Below, in pieces: positions 45,760-58,721 of a DNA stretch of 64,000 nucleotides. The notes beneath the pieces are model-generated. The model was not told the DNA's origin. It ran no database searches and saw only the letters and a list, made by a program, of their open reading frames with translations. The DNA lies in assembly GCF_024868665.1 (NCBI RefSeq), contig NC_079906.1, positions 9,426,218 to 9,490,217 on the forward strand. Direction: 5' to 3'. Source of the stretch: Triplophysa rosa. Its lineage: Eukaryota > Chordata > Actinopteri > Cypriniformes > Nemacheilidae. Numbering within the stretch: the stretch's first letter is position 1; each line of letters starts with the position of its first letter. Both the position numbers and the translations under genes were made by a program.

Positions 45760-47384
45760 TTAATTTATTTCAGTTAACAGAAACGTTTAAATAGTTTCAG
45801 GAAGCTATAATCATCTTGGTGACATTTTTATCATTATGAAGTTATGGTTGTGTTATGTATTGAGCACAGCATTTGATTGGATCAGCTCAGAAAACAGCAC
45901 CTGGATATAAAACAGAGCTCATTTGTAAAGTTTCACATTGTTTGACCTAAGAGACCACCAGCTGTCCAATGCAATTCTGTTCAGACAGTACATGTGCAGA
46001 GAAAATGTGGCTGTAAGTTCAGTTTGAATTGAAGAGTGTGTGTACGGTTATGGAATACAGTTGTCATTCTTGTTAATAACCAAGTTACGTGTGAACCTAA
46101 CCGCATTTGGCGGACTGCAACAGGATTGAGAACTGTTTTCTGCTTCTGTGTGAACCTCGCTCTTGTCCTCTCAGATTTAAAAGTGCAAGAAAATAACCTT
46201 CTGGGTGCTTTCATCTTACTGGATGACATTTTTTAGGTTTCTTTTTGAAAAATAGTGCATGCGTGGTCATCCTGTACTTCACAGATCAATGGAAGATCAG
46301 TCACTTTCATTTCTGCTCCTTTGCCATTTTCTGTGTGAAGCACTTTCCATGTGTAAGTCATTCTTTCTCTCTCTCTATCTCTCTCTGCATTGTGGCTGTG
46401 TGCCAGCTAAGTGCTCGGCCTTAGTGTGTTAGACGCTTGTGTCCTGTTGCACTCTGTTGCTCTTAACTGTCCTCCGCAGGGGCAGCGAGAATGCAGACAT
46501 TCCCCGGTCGCTTCAGACGGAGTTCCCTTTTCACCTGTGAAATGAAATTCCTCTTGATCGCACCATCAGGGCCTTAATGGCCACGCGCGCAAACAGCACA
46601 CGCGTATTTTCCGGTCCAAAAACACATTTAGCGTGTGACGCGCAAGCAGAATACTAAAAGATCCGCGGGCGCGAGGGCACGCAGATGCAGCCACAAAGCA
46701 TGCGCCTCACGCACACACAGTCCTCCAGCTGTCTCCCCTAGTTGTTGGTTTTAGACTACAAAGCCTTTGTTGTGGAATTGATTCTGTGCTTTGATGTAGT
46801 ATTATTGTCACTGCTAACCAAATTGCCGCCCCGCTCGAAAAGACCAAGCACAAAAGTAACAATACAAACCCCGTCTGTGCATGGGGAGAAGCTTACACAC
46901 AAACACTTATAAACACACACACCCACGGTGGGTTTGTTACAGAGGCAGTGCTTAGATCTACATCCTTCCTCAAGCCCCCCCTACCATGCTTTAGATGCAT
47001 ACATTGTAGGTTTTGACCTACTTTGTTATTATTTTCTATTTGCCGTTGCAGCTGCATTCCTGGTTTTCCTTTGTTGCCATCTCTTGCCTTCCATCATTGC
47101 TGTTTATCCAGCTCTTTAAAAGAAGATTATTATTCTAATAAGTTTGTGTTGGTATGAATTTTTTATGAAAATAAAAACTTTTGTTAACTAAAATGAAAAA
47201 ATACTACAGGAACAAAGAAAACTTGAAATGTGCACTAAAAAATATGTACTTATTAAGGAATATATTTACTTATTATATTTACTAAACTACTTGGGTGTTT
47301 TTATCAATGTTGGATGGTCTTATCGTTTTCCCACCAGTGTTTTGTAAAAAAGTTGCCATCTAGTTCCAGCGTCCAGTGACATTA
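45760..47384. other. intronic, nothing recognised
   Basis: The part 46440-46720 is CpG-rich and unique-looking. A short (TC)n tract lies near 46366. No supported gene. Confidence 0.4.
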
Positions 47385-47575
47385 TCAACCGAACAACGCT
47401 GGCGCCCATTCACTTCTGTTGTATGGGCACAAAACCAATGCAAGTCAATGGGTGCCAGTTAACAACATTCTTCAAAATTTCTTCTTTTGTGCAGAAGAAA
47501 GTCATACAGGTTTGAAATGTCAAAAGGGTGAGTAAATGATGACAGAATTTTCATATGGGTTCACTTTAATAATGA
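47385..47575. repeat. right part of AGGGATAGTTCACCC MITE
   Basis: Matches the right two-thirds of the hairpin MITE at 26869-27185 (ACCGAACAACG, CACAAAACCAATGCAAGTCA, GAGTAAATGATGACAGAATT) and ends CACTTTAA. The left tip is missing. Confidence 0.8.
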
Positions 47576-47985
47576 TAAATTAATTGTATAATTTGTGCAA
47601 AAATTATTCCTGGAACTTGCAATTAATATATTAAGGTTGTTCGATGGTTAAAAAAACTTACTAGACAAAAAATATAACATTTTGAACAAATTGAACAAGG
47701 TGTTTTTGTTAAACACGTTGTCCAGCTCCAAAGAGAGTGTTTGTTTTTTAGGGATTCATAAATGCTGTACTCTTTCAGAAGATGTGTAACAGCGCCCCCT
47801 ACCATATAAAAGTGTTACCAGAGACAGATGGAAAATCTTGTCAATGGTGGTGAAGCGTTGTATTATACAAGACTGGAAAATCTTGATAATAGCAGGGAAA
47901 TAGTTAATATCAAGTCTGCTGAGTTTTCTTTCCACTGAGAGAGGAGAGGGTGCCTGATTGACATGTACACACACACACGTGCGCA

Positions 47986-48440
47986 CACATGTATGTTTTA
48001 TTATCTCCGCGGGGACAGTCCATAGGCTTAATGAGTTGTATACTGTACAAACTGTATATTTTATCCCCTACCCCTAACCCCACCCCTAAACCTAAAGATC
48101 GTAGAAAACTTTTTGCATTTTTAGATTTTCAAAAATTATTGTTCTGTACAATTTATAAGCTTTTGTGCCCGTGGGTGTACTGTTAAATAAAGACGACCAG
48201 AAAGGTATGCTTTTAACAACTCTCTTTAATCTTCACACTTCTGCAAAACCTCCCGCTAGGCAGCACTAATCGCTCACCCCACGATCAGGCCTGCCCAATC
48301 ATTACCGAACGTAATTTGTGAACAACATATATTATTACAGTGAACACAACAGTGGGGACCTCAATTTTGGTCCCCACAGTGACACGGGTCCCCATGTGTT
48401 GGTGCGCATTCAGGTTTAGGTCCCCACTGGGATGTATAAA
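47986..48440. repeat. GGGGACA-type fish repeat, two parts
   Basis: The part 47986-48180 has CGGGGACAGTCCATAGGCTT, TGTACAAACTGTATATTTTA and CCCCTAAACCTAAA. The part 48345-48440 has TGGGGACCTCAATTTTGGTC and CCCCATGTGTTGGTGCGCAT next to a CA tract. Both resemble parts of one common cyprinid repeat. The 160 bp between are unassigned. Confidence 0.6.
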
Positions 48441-48460
48441 CATGAACACACACACACGCA

Positions 48461-48590
48461 CACTAAAAAACACTGGGTTGTTTTGGATATCCTATACTGG
48501 GTAGGAACAATTTTGGTTTAACCCAGCAAAGGTTAATTTAGAACCCATTGGTTGGTTCAGTGCTTATGTTACCCAGCGTTTTTAGAGTGC
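48461..48590. repeat. ACTGGGTT-type MITE, 130 bp
   Basis: The tips CACTAAAAAACACTGGGTT and (read inward) CACTCTAAAAACGCTGGGTA are inverse copies, with AACCCAGC / AACCCATTGG repeats inside. Confidence 0.7.
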
Positions 48591-50112
48591 AGTAACCAAT
48601 CACTGATTTATGGCCACTGACACAAGATTTGAGCATATCCAGTACATGATGCGTCCCAGCATTGCCTGTGTGATGGTACTTACAATTTACTGCTAAATGT
48701 AGGAGCATTAGAACATTTATAGCACATTATCATTACCCATTTAACTATTGCACTATGCTGTGTTGTTGTAAATTTGACCAGTAAAAGTTCAAATGTTGGT
48801 ATTATTTTGAGTCTGGTGCAGTTTCTCATAAAATAAGATGTGTAGTGCAATGCATCTTCATATACGGGTGGTACAATTCATTGTGACAAAAACTAAAACC
48901 AGACAGAAATAAATCAGAAACCAAAAACTAAATGACAACACAACTAAATAAACACAAGAAATATAACAATAAACCTGACACACACATACAGAACCTGTAC
49001 ATTTGTTCTATTGGCCAAGACACCTCATAGATGCAGTGTTATTTTTGTAGAGGTAATGATATTTTCTAAACCCTTTACCACGGCTCTTACAGAAACCTGT
49101 GAACGTTGTTAGATTCACAGCAAAGTCTGATCTGGCAGAGGACCGCTTTAAACTTCCTAACTTGTTGATTTTGACATTTCTCTGTATTGATGATACAAGC
49201 AACGCTCCCCCCGCAATTAATGTAAATCTGGGTTTTTCTCGGTACCCATGGGAAAAGAACACAGACGGTTTAGCACTTCCCTCGGCCCTCCTGAATGTGT
49301 TTTTGACATCTCACGCGCTCTCACATATGGTTGATGTATGTGAGGAGAAATCTAGAATAGTTTCTTTCTGGCAGCGGGGCGTTGAATATGTATGATGGCC
49401 GTCCGGTATTCCACCAGTCAAGCCTGCTGCCATTCAATGACACAGTGCCTCTTAATGCAGTCTGTCGGCGGTATTTATCACTGCGCTTGTGCTCCTGTGC
49501 ATCTTTGTGTGTATGTGTGTGTGCGTCTGAGAAAGGAGAGTTGTTGCAAACTGCCAAATAAACAAGCTGGCAGCACATTTCTCAACAGGTATGCATGTTT
49601 GTGCGTCTCTGATAGCGAGCCAGCCGGTCCATCAAATCGCTTTTTTGCGTGTGAGCGAGCGTTTAAGCGGCACAAGAGAACAGATTTGAATTGTGGTGTA
49701 TTATTTTTTCTTTTGCGTGCTGACAGAAAATAAAGCTTTTTGCCCTTTGCTTTATGTGTGGAGGCACACAGTGTGTAGCCTACATGATTTTAAAGATCCA
49801 AAATATGAGTGTGTGTGTATAATGTGAGTTCAGGTTGAATGACCTTGAGACTGACATTGTTTTAAAAGTCAAGCTGTTCTCTTTTATTTTCTCATCCTGT
49901 TTTTCATTCTTCGGAGGCCAAATTTTTTCTGATTGATCTGTGGAGCAAATACAGTTCACACAATCACTCTTGATGTTGAGAGATTGTGTTTGCATGTACT
50001 GTAAATGTGTATTACATTACCTGAGGAATCACATTTGGTAAATGTCAAGCTTGGAATTGGCTGAATGTTGTATGTTGGCTTATGAGTTATAAAGTAGGCC
50101 TTATCATGCTTA
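48591..50112. other. intronic, candidate non-coding conserved patch
   Basis: The part 49090-49460 is balanced and non-repetitive. Overlapping open frames on both strands (up to 113 codons) lack domains and splice support. Confidence 0.35.
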
Positions 50113-50367
50113 CAGACGTGGACAGTAGTGAAGGATTTTACATTTTTAAATATTTATACTTTATAAGAGTATAGATTTTTTATAGATTTAGTCTACTTCT
50201 GTACATTATAAAACTTAAATCATACTTTTTACTCTACTACATTTAAAAAATAAATGTTATTTTTACTATAATACTTAAGTGCATTAAAAGTCTTGTAGAT
50301 AAGTATTTTTCCAAACTAAAAAACCTCTGATAAAGTACAGATACTTTACTTTAATTGTCCACCTCTA
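50113..50367. mobile_element. Tol2-like hAT MITE, 255 bp
   Basis: The left tip is CAGACGTGGACAGTAGTG; the right tip read inward is TAGAGGTGGACAATTAAAGT. The body is AT-rich with AAGTACAGATACTTTACTTT. No clear 8-bp duplication. Confidence 0.7.
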
Positions 50368-50444
50368 TTTACTACATGATAAAGCATATATCATACCTTT
50401 TACCCCACTACATTTCGGAAATACATCTCGTTTTTTTTCTTTAA

Positions 50445-50532
50445 AGGTCAGTGTGATCTATTGACAGTGGAGTGAGCCATTGATTGCAATACACAACTTC
50501 ACCACTAGTTGCCACTAAAATTTCCACAATTT
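50445..50532 (-). repeat. internally deleted relic of the AGGTCCAGTGT MITE
   Basis: TTAA at 50441-50444, then AGGTCAGTGTGATC, and later CACTAGTTGCCACTAAAATT. This matches the two ends of the 12865-13254 family in inverse orientation with the middle missing. Confidence 0.6.
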
Positions 50533-53500
50533 ACAAATCTTTTTATTTTTATTTAATTTTACTATTGCTAACTATTTACTCTTTACGCATGCTTATCTTT
50601 TATTTTCGTAGGGTGCATTTACACGACAATGCTGTACTGAAAACAGAAATGTGTTTGCGTTTTTAAGAAGTTTCATGGACAGATGACAACGTTGTCAAAA
50701 CAATCCGTTCGCATGGATCTACAAAAATGACTAAACTCTAAATATGCACGTCAGGCCAGTGGGTAGGTTTGGGTACCGGGCTCGGTTTTTAGTTTACATG
50801 GAGAAAATAACGTTATTGTTTTAAAAACAACTTGTACTTTGAAACCCATTTTATAAAAGTTAGCTTTTTCTGACACCCAGAACGATATTGTCGTGTAAAT
50901 GAATGGCCAGAATGTATCAAAAGTTTTCAGTTTTTAGATTAAAATGGTGACCTTTTAAGTAAAAAAGTCAGAATGCATTATTTATTACTAATTTGCTCCT
51001 GCTTTCTTTTTTACTTTTTTGTTTACTTGTTAACTTTTTTGCTTTTGATGTTTAGGAATAATAGTGTATGCTACAAGTATTTCCCATTTAATAGGCCTAC
51101 TTCAATGTACATTAAAAGTCTTCAGTTTTCAGGCCCCCAAAACGATGTTGTTGTGTAAAAAAAGCCAAAATGCAGAAAATGTTTTGGATGAAAAAGTATC
51201 TTTTGTCAAAATGTCATAATTTCATTTCTCATGACCAATAGGAATAATATTGTATCCTATTTCACTTTCATTACTTCAGTGAGTTTTTGGGCCAAGTTTC
51301 TCAAGTTTCACATGTAATTAATGAGGTGATATTCAGAGCCCTAGTGAATCTACCAATTTGATAAACATGTTTTCTGTTGTTTATATTATTATATAAGTAG
51401 TCCTTCGAGGGTAAAAGTATTGGCTATTACCATCAGTCATACAGAAGATGATCTCTCCTGTTCCCTTCATATACTTAATTAGAGCCCAAAAATGGTCAGT
51501 ATTTATATTTACTGACATGAATACATGTTTTCAAACTGCACGTTAAGGTGATATGTAAAAATGCAGAATAATGTTTTTATGCAAGTGAAAAATGTATTGG
51601 AAAATGGATGCTATAAGGGTTGTATAACCTTCCTCCAAGATTGGACAATAGAGCCAGTCAAAACATCACGGATCACACAACACAAGGCACTTCAGGCTAA
51701 AACATTTACTCTGATAACTGGATAATGCGCCCGTTTTCAATTATGTCCGTCCCTGGAGACCTGGCACTGAAATAAATCACCTCAGTGGGGAAATAGTTTA
51801 TTTGCTCTGTCACTCGACTCTCCCTGGCATTTAAATGAGGTCCCAGCAGACACTAGCAGGAGCTCGCCTGACCTGACCTGTATTCTCCTCTGGGACGAGA
51901 CTCTGTAAACTGCCAGAAGCTTCGCATTGCTGTTGCTAACCTACTAGTGAAATTTAGCTAACTTAGTTGTGTTAGGCTATATATAAGCAGGGCTGTGACA
52001 CGGGTCGAACGAGATTGCTTTAAAATATAATTGCTTGCGAAATTTCAGTGCAAAACCCTGCATCTTATTCGCATGCTGTACCACCCACGTTTGAACTTAA
52101 ACCGGCACTTTACATGAAACACCATGCAACATATTTAAATTAACACGGCATCTTTTTATGCAAATGAGCTTCATTAAATGTACAAATGTCAGCACTATTT
52201 GGCTAAAGCAATAACACTGTTCTATTAACACCCACAAAAGCTGTTGGTAATGTGGTTGTATTTTCAAGAAATGTTTGTGTACATTTTCTGGCCATCATAG
52301 AAGCAGTAGTTGTGGTTGAGCTGGTTTTTAAGCTTGTAAGGTACTCAAGTTCACGGTTTCTACTTTTCTTTTACAATTTCCTGACCACATTTCTGTAGTC
52401 TGCAGTGCCCATTCAAACTGTCATCAGCACCCATTTTGTGGGTGTGTTTGCACAATTACCTGCTTTTCATAATTCTAAAGTTAAGTGGGTGCTAAAACAA
52501 CACAAGACACACAAACAACAACAGGCAGATATGCAATATGATATGATATGCATTCTTAGTGAATTCCTCTCTGTATTAATTTAATTTAATGTGAAAGATG
52601 GCTATTTTCCAACTGCATATTTACTAAAACAGGAGTATTGTAAACATTTTCTTAATCCACGGTGAGTTTGTTTACTAAACGTTGTAAAGTAGAAAGTGGA
52701 AAATGAGTTTTTCTTCTGGGCCTTGGCTTAAGAGGAGGTGAAGTTTGACCACAAATGTTATTGAACACGGGCTGAATGTTCCTTCGGTGTCGTCCGTATT
52801 GGAGGGCCAAGTAGGACACAGTCGGCTAAGCATAAATTGTGAATCCTCTGGACTGATTTCTGGGAGCGTGCCCCACTCCTTTTCCCAGTTATGAATCTCT
52901 GAGAGAGCGAGAGAGAGAGAAAGAGAGAGAGAGAGCTGTCCGTGGTGCTGAAACATTCATAGCATCAGCACTAGTCAAGCATATCCTTTAATATAACAAC
53001 ATATGATCTGCCTCAATAAAGATCCAAGTTCAATATAATCATAAGATCTGTCAACAGCAGTGTGTCATGTTGTCGATTACAACAGAAAATGCTCCAGCTC
53101 TATCTCCGTTTGTACAAACAAACAAAAATCCAATCTGTTAGGTTGACCTTTTGGTATCCTTTCAAGTACTTTTACTTATATACTGGTAATTAATTCCATC
53201 ACACTAGTCTCAGTCTTACACGTGTTGTTACATCGTTGGACATACATCACTGTAGACATAGTTTTTGTTTATTTAATTATTTTCTTTCTTTGACTTTTAT
53301 AATCAACAGTGTCGCTGACATTCTCAAGTCATCATGTCATCATGAAATGGAAAAAAAGTGAAATGGCTTCTGAAATGAGAATATGGGGCGGGACTTGGGC
53401 TGTGCTAACAAAAATTATGAGGGTGCATAAATTTTAAAATGATAATAAAGTGCACAGATAAGTCACTTATTAAAACACTACAATATTGCTTAAAAATAAG

Positions 53501-53729
53501 ATTTTTCCATCTTGATTTTATGCCGTCTTTAACTTTGTATTGAAAGTCTAGGTTTGTATTCAACCCATAATGTTCTATTACACACAAACAAACGTCATTT
53601 TTAGGGGTTGGATAAGATACAAACAACTGCTTAATGCAACAACTGTACGGTTCAACTTTCTACAGTTTGCTATATGTATGTTATTTTCTATAAGATAAAA
53701 AAACATTTTTTTTATTAATGTGTCTTTAA
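50533..53729. other. intron with a minor repeat, no gene
   Basis: The part 50610-51180 carries three degenerate copies of ACGATNTTGTCGTGTAAATG (near 50625 inverted, 50881, 51140), a repeat also seen at 7500-7560. A (GA)n tract lies at 52901-52935. The rest looks like ordinary intron. Confidence 0.5.
52901..52935. repeat. (GA)n microsatellite, imperfect
   Basis: GA units with GC and AA interruptions. Confidence 0.9.
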
Positions 53730-53982
53730 CCCTCTGGGTCTCTTCGTTTAGGGGTCACACTTGGCTCCTTATCGGTCAAAAGTGACCGAAACCTTAAAAA
53801 TGTCGGTCATTTTTGCCAAGTGTGACACTTTTTCGTGACCCTTTAACATACATGAATCATGTCCTTTTTATTCACATAGATAATGCGACAAAAGTCACCA
53901 AGCGTCATCTCATTCCGATGAAGCAACGATTTTTCAAAATATAAAATTGTTTGGTCAAAAATGGCCGAAGAGTCCCAGAGGG
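53730..53982. mobile_element. TTAA-type MITE, 253 bp
   Basis: The tips CCCTCTGGGTCTCTTCG and (read inward) CCCTCTGGGACTCTTCG differ at one base. The flanks are TTAA (53726-53729) and TTCA (53983-53986). The inner GGTCACACTTGGC / GCCAAGTGTGACAC and GGTCAAAAGTGACCGAAA palindromes form further hairpins. Confidence 0.85.
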
Positions 53983-54095
53983 TTCAAATTAATTTAGAAA
54001 AGGAGCACTTCAGAAAGCTGTTTCAATTAAAACAATATTATATCTATTTGGCTTCTAAATACCATTTACTTGTTGTTTTGTTGTTTTACAACATT

Positions 54096-54286
54096 GGCCG
54101 TTTCTCAATATGCGTTCTTCAACGGTCTTGTGTCCTCGTGTTCTCGCTCTACGTCATCAATAATCGCCAAAGTCCGGATTGAGGTCCCAAGTCCATCCAA
54201 GTTCGTTCTTCCGAGGCTGCCTCGCAAGACCGGTCTCCACAAGAACAAAAGGCCATTCTTTGTGTTCTTGGAATTGAGAAACGGCC
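54096..54286. repeat. MITE with GGCCGTTTCTCAAT tips, 191 bp
   Basis: GGCCGTTTCTCAATATGCG and, read inward from the right, GGCCGTTTCTCAATTCCAAG. A clear target duplication is not visible. Confidence 0.8.
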
Positions 54287-54395
54287 TTTGTGTATTACAA
54301 GTTTTTATATTTCTACTGCTGTCAAGATTCTCAAATGTCTTGAATTGAACCATACGAAAGAACACACTTTCTATATTTGCTTTTACGCCTTATTT

Positions 54396-55193
54396 TGTAG
54401 TGATCTCAGTCTTGTCGTGGTCTTTCTGTGTCTTGGGGGAATGTTTGTTTTGTTTTGTCGAACTCTTGGAGAACTGTTCTGACGGCTCTCCACGTGTTCG
54501 GTGTCTACGTCACTTGCCCCGCCCCGCCCCCCGTGTCTCCCCATAAGGCTTTCCCCTCACCGGTGTTCTATTACCTCATCACCTGCACTCCTGTAGCTTG
54601 TCCTGTTTAGTAGACTCCCCTGGTTCCTTGTGATTTGTTCACCTGTTAGTTATTTCCCGCTGTTAGGTCCCTTCTTTAAACCCTCTTGTTCTCTCGTCTT
54701 GTGTCAGACCGTTGCGTGTTATTGCCAGTTCTGACTGCCCTAGTCTAGCGTGTTCTAGTACTATTATCTAGTCTTAGTCTTAGTTATCTTGTCCTAGTTT
54801 TGTTTGTTTCTTCATATTGCTCCAGTGCCTTTTTGCTTCTCTGTCATCTACTCCTGTGCCCCTCAGTTTCCATTGGCGTCTCGGACCTTTGCTCTCTGCA
54901 CTACCCGACACCACTTCTCCAGCGATCACCCCTGCTGTTCGGATTTTGCCAGCGGGTCGAGCCTTCTCCCCGCTGAGCGTGCTCCTCGGAGGAGCCAGGA
55001 TTCCTCGTTGGGATTCTTCTGTTGATTCTCACCGTGAGTGCCGTCGGGTCGAGCTAGCTCTCCACGGACTTACGTGTTTTCTGTGCTCAAGGCCGGTGTC
55101 GTCTGGTGTTTCTGTTGGACTTTTTCTAATAAAATCTGCTTCATTACCCGCATTTGAGTCTCTGAACCGTTTCTGCCTTCCATGGTCATGACA
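54396..55193 (+). mobile_element. solo LTR of a sushi-like gypsy element, 798 bp
   Basis: The same layout as the LTRs at 18832 and 22408: CCACGTGTTCGGTGTCTACG, a TATA-like CTTTAAACC, GTGTCAGACCGTTGCGTG, AATAAAA near 55130 with GCATTTGAGTCTCTGAACCG, ending CATGGTCATGACA. The first bases are TGTAGTGATC. TTATTT flanks both sides (54390-54395, 55194-55199). No internal region remains, as expected after LTR-LTR recombination. Confidence 0.88.
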
Positions 55194-55937
55194 TTATTTT
55201 TTCTTTTGCCTTCAACATATTCTCCTTTGATTCTTTGTAACTGTTGCCTGATTCTTCTGGGAAATAATTTGCATCACACTTGCTTTTCACTATTGTTAAA
55301 TAAAGAACATCACACACATGAGGATACTGTTGTAAGTAGTTACAGCCATGCTGATATTGAGTCGTGAATGTGATTTTTCATTCTAAAGACAAGAAATTTT
55401 CTTTGAGTAGTCACAACATGTCAAGTTATTTCATCTAATTTTGCTCTGCTAACAGAAATAAAGCATAAGCACTGACTGATGGCCTGTCTGGAATACATTA
55501 AAACAGACAAACTATCCCAGATCTCCTATTGATGCTCATCTTTCATTTCAGCCATTGTTCAGTCTTTCATTACTGTATCTTAGCTGTCAGCTCCTTAGAC
55601 ACTATGTAAATCTGACAAAGTGGGGAATGCGTGGAACCTTCCTTACGACGGCAGTTTCAGTTGTGCAGTAATGTGCAGGCACAGATATTGTAATCTAGTC
55701 ATGGCATACTGCAGGCAACACAATTTTGGTTATGGATCGCTGCCTCTGCACATAGCTTCTCAGGTGCACCATTCATTTACATTCAGTCATTCTGCATGTG
55801 CTCTTATCCAAAGAAACTTAAAATAAGCAAAGTTAGAATAAGCAATTCTTGATTCACTTCTCTTGTTACTTGCTTTTGTTTGCATTACAATCACAAAATA
55901 AAGCTGAAGTCATCATTGAGTTGCACCATTGTACTGT
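55194..55937. other. intron with L2/SINE tail fragment
   Basis: The part 55766-55822 (CATTTACATTCAGTCATTCT...CTCTTATCCAAAGAAACTTA) is an inverse L2/SINE tail. Otherwise nothing. Confidence 0.5.
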
Positions 55938-56068
55938 ATTTTCCTGGCGCTTTTATCCAAAATGGATGAGCATTGCATCTGAGGTTGCAGTCCATGCATT
56001 CCCTGGGAATTAAACCTATAACGTTGCAGTTGCTTACACCACGCCCAACTTACAGAGCTACAGAAACC
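55938..56068 (-). repeat. tRNA-derived SINE with L2-type tail, minus strand
   Basis: Read on the minus strand: TCTGTAGCTCTGTAAGTTGG (A-box region), GTAAGCAACTGCAACG, GGTTTAATTCCC (B box), then TTTGGATAAAAGCGCC. The last motif matches TTTGGATAAAAGTG of the L2 LINE at 11783, suggesting that the SINE borrows L2 reverse transcriptase. Confidence 0.8.
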
Positions 56069-57090
56069 TTAGGGGTCAATTATTAGGGGAAAAACTGGTG
56101 TTACTTCAGTCCTTCAAACATTCTTGTTTGGTTTGCGAAGGTGATTTCTCATGTTTGTGAAAATCCCTTAGATATTTGATCAACAAAGAAACCAGCAAGA
56201 TGCACAACTACCATAACTCTGAATGTGGAGGGAAAGCAACGCTCAATATGGCCGCTCTAGCAAATGAAGCCCCGCCTTCCAGTAAAAAGAGCCAATCATC
56301 AATCAATAAAGACTGACGATTGACCAGTCTTGTAAGGAACCTGTGCGCATGCGCAGTAGCTGCATCAACCTTGACAAAGGTTTTTTTTAGCGCAATTTAA
56401 GCTTAGCAAACAAAAGTTATGATACAGTTGATGTCAGGTTTAATTGTTGATAGGAAATATGCTATTTAATTTTTGCCAACAATTTAAAAACTATCTGTCT
56501 TCCTCCCCCATTCAAGTAGATAGGACTGTTGACTTGCTATGACTGAAAAAGCTGCCCGGAGATGTTGCAAACATGGCCGCTGAGTTGCACGACTTCAGTA
56601 AACGGACTTTAGTTAAAACCAATCTTATGTTTGCTTTGGATGTGATGTTCTTTATTTACAATCGCATATGATCTAACTTTAAAATGACAACACGCATGTT
56701 ATAATCGTGCAATCCTTCGGCTGTTCAGGATGAAAAATGTGACTTCTTCCATTGTATAAATTCAAGTTAGGTCCGAAATCCTAGAATCGTCCTAGTTCCT
56801 AACTCTGCTTGTCCAATCAGATTACAGTGTTGAAACTAACTGTTTTATAATATATTTTTCACCCCAAGTAAAGCAAAACTGCCAGAGTTGTGGGATGGTG
56901 TCAGATGAGCTCTCCCTGTCTGTCTGTCTCTCTCTTATTCTTCTCCTCTTACACAATATCTTTGCTTTGCAATCTCTCCTGATAGAATGCTGTCACTCTG
57001 TAGTCTGTTGTCCTTCTCCTGTTGCTCTACCTGCTGGAACAGCTTTCATATCTCTTCAAATCCCCACAGACACTTTCTAGCTCTAGCTTT

Positions 57091-57126
<36 letters not shown>

Positions 57127-58255
57127 CACACATACAAGACTCTCCTTTCTTCTCACTTTGCTGATCTAGACGTTGGTTATTCTTTCTATATGTAAACGGT
57201 ACCTGAAAATGTTCAATAAGGTGATTACATCACTTCCTGTACGTGAAAAGATAAAAGCACTTGAGGTTAACGTTGTGGCTGTAATGCTGGAGAATTTTAC
57301 AAAAACCTCATGTACTGTTAAAAAAATCTAGCAACACCCCTGGTGTCTTGTATCATTCTGTTTTCTGTAGCTCAGATTGTGACTTTCTAATTGTGGCGGT
57401 CCTCAGAACATCTCAGCATCTGTTTTGACAGGCTGCCGTGAAACCTTGAGCTCATGTGGGACGTGGGACCCACAAAAACGAGCAGTTTCAATGCTACCCA
57501 AAAGAAACGTGCCTCATTTTCATTTGACATTCAGTGCGTTCTTGTTTTGTTTGGGTTGTTGATTCACAACTGGGATGTTGCTTTTTTACTTTCGTCGTGA
57601 AAAGATGATAATTTGTGTGAAAGGTTCTCTCAGGAGATGGAATTGCTGTAATGAAGCTGAATGTAGGGTGTTTTTCTGTTTCACTGTTTTTGTAAACGTG
57701 TAATCAGGGAAGCTTATACTGTATGCATGCTGCTTTTTCTGTGTCCCTGTTTCCTTTTATTCACAGCAGAAATGGCGTAAAGTATTGGCAGTATACTGTG
57801 AAAAAGATTTTTTCAGATAACCCAAAGATGTGCTTCATAAAACCTAAAAATTGTATCCGATTCATTTCTTACATTTTAACTGTTTAACCCTTTTATGCAT
57901 GAATTTATGACATTGTTCTTTAGAATTTTTTTGTTGTAAATAATTGATATGTAAAGCAGTTTGAATTACCTTTTTTGCATGACAGTGGCTACACAAAAAA
58001 TCTGCCTTGCCTTCATTGGGTGACATCTACATAACTGACTTTATTCAAGTCAAAATTTTAATATGACTAAATTAACCATTCTGCACCATTCTACACTCAA
58101 GAATGTGTGTGTTGAATCAAGAAATAGCTTCTGAAAAGAATGAAATATGCTGAAAGCATATTTTTTCTGCATTTAATTCTCATTATTCTATTCTTAACCT
58201 GTGTCACTGACTTACAAGGAGAATTCAGAATTTGGTAGGTGCTCTTTTTCATTAA
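56069..58255. other. intronic, (TC)n tract, no gene
   Basis: A (CT)n microsatellite lies at 57092-57123. Nothing else recognised; open frames of about 60 codons are not credible. Confidence 0.45.
57092..57123. repeat. (CT)n microsatellite
   Basis: About 16 CT units. Confidence 0.95.
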
Positions 58256-58520
58256 AGGAATAGTTCACCCCAAAATGAAAATTGTCATCATTTACTCACC
58301 CTCAAGTTGTTCCAAACCTGTATAAATGTCTTTGTTCTGATGAACACTAAGAAAGGTATTTGGAAAAATGTTAGCAACTAACAGCTCTGGGGCACCATTG
58401 ACTACCATAGTGGGAAAAATTATTGTATCTCTTTTGGTTCTGTTGAACATAAAATGAGATGTTTTGAGGAATTGATGGCAGAATTTTATTTTTTCATCAC
58501 TTATCATTAGAATCATCACT
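58256..58520. mobile_element. AGGGATAGTTCACCC-type TTAA MITE, 265 bp
   Basis: The left tip AGGAATAGTTCACCCCAAAA and body TCATCATTTACTCACCCTCA; the right tip is diverged (...AGAATCATCACT). TTAA on both sides (58252-58255, 58521-58524). Confidence 0.85.
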
Positions 58521-58555
58521 TTAAGAAGCTAAAATGTTCTTATTAGCTGTTGTTA

Positions 58556-58721
58556 CACAGTAAAAATACTTGCTTTTTTTCAATCCAGCATTTGGTCAAA
58601 AAGCGAAAAAACCCAGAGTTGCGTTAAATTAAACCCAGAAAATAGTTTATTTTTGATACAACAATGGGTTAAAACAATTAATTTAGGTTGGGTTGAAAAT
58701 AACCAACCATTTTTTAGAGTG
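58556..58721. repeat. probable ACTCTAAAAAA-type MITE
   Basis: The left CACAGTAAAAATACTTGC and right ...GGTTATTTTCAACCC inner repeats with TTTTTTAGAGTGT resemble the element at 48461-48590. Tips are weakly matched. Confidence 0.5.

Noticed and set aside
48061..48095. Telomere-like CCCTAAACC motifs
   Set aside because: Few irregular units that belong to a known type of interspersed repeat.
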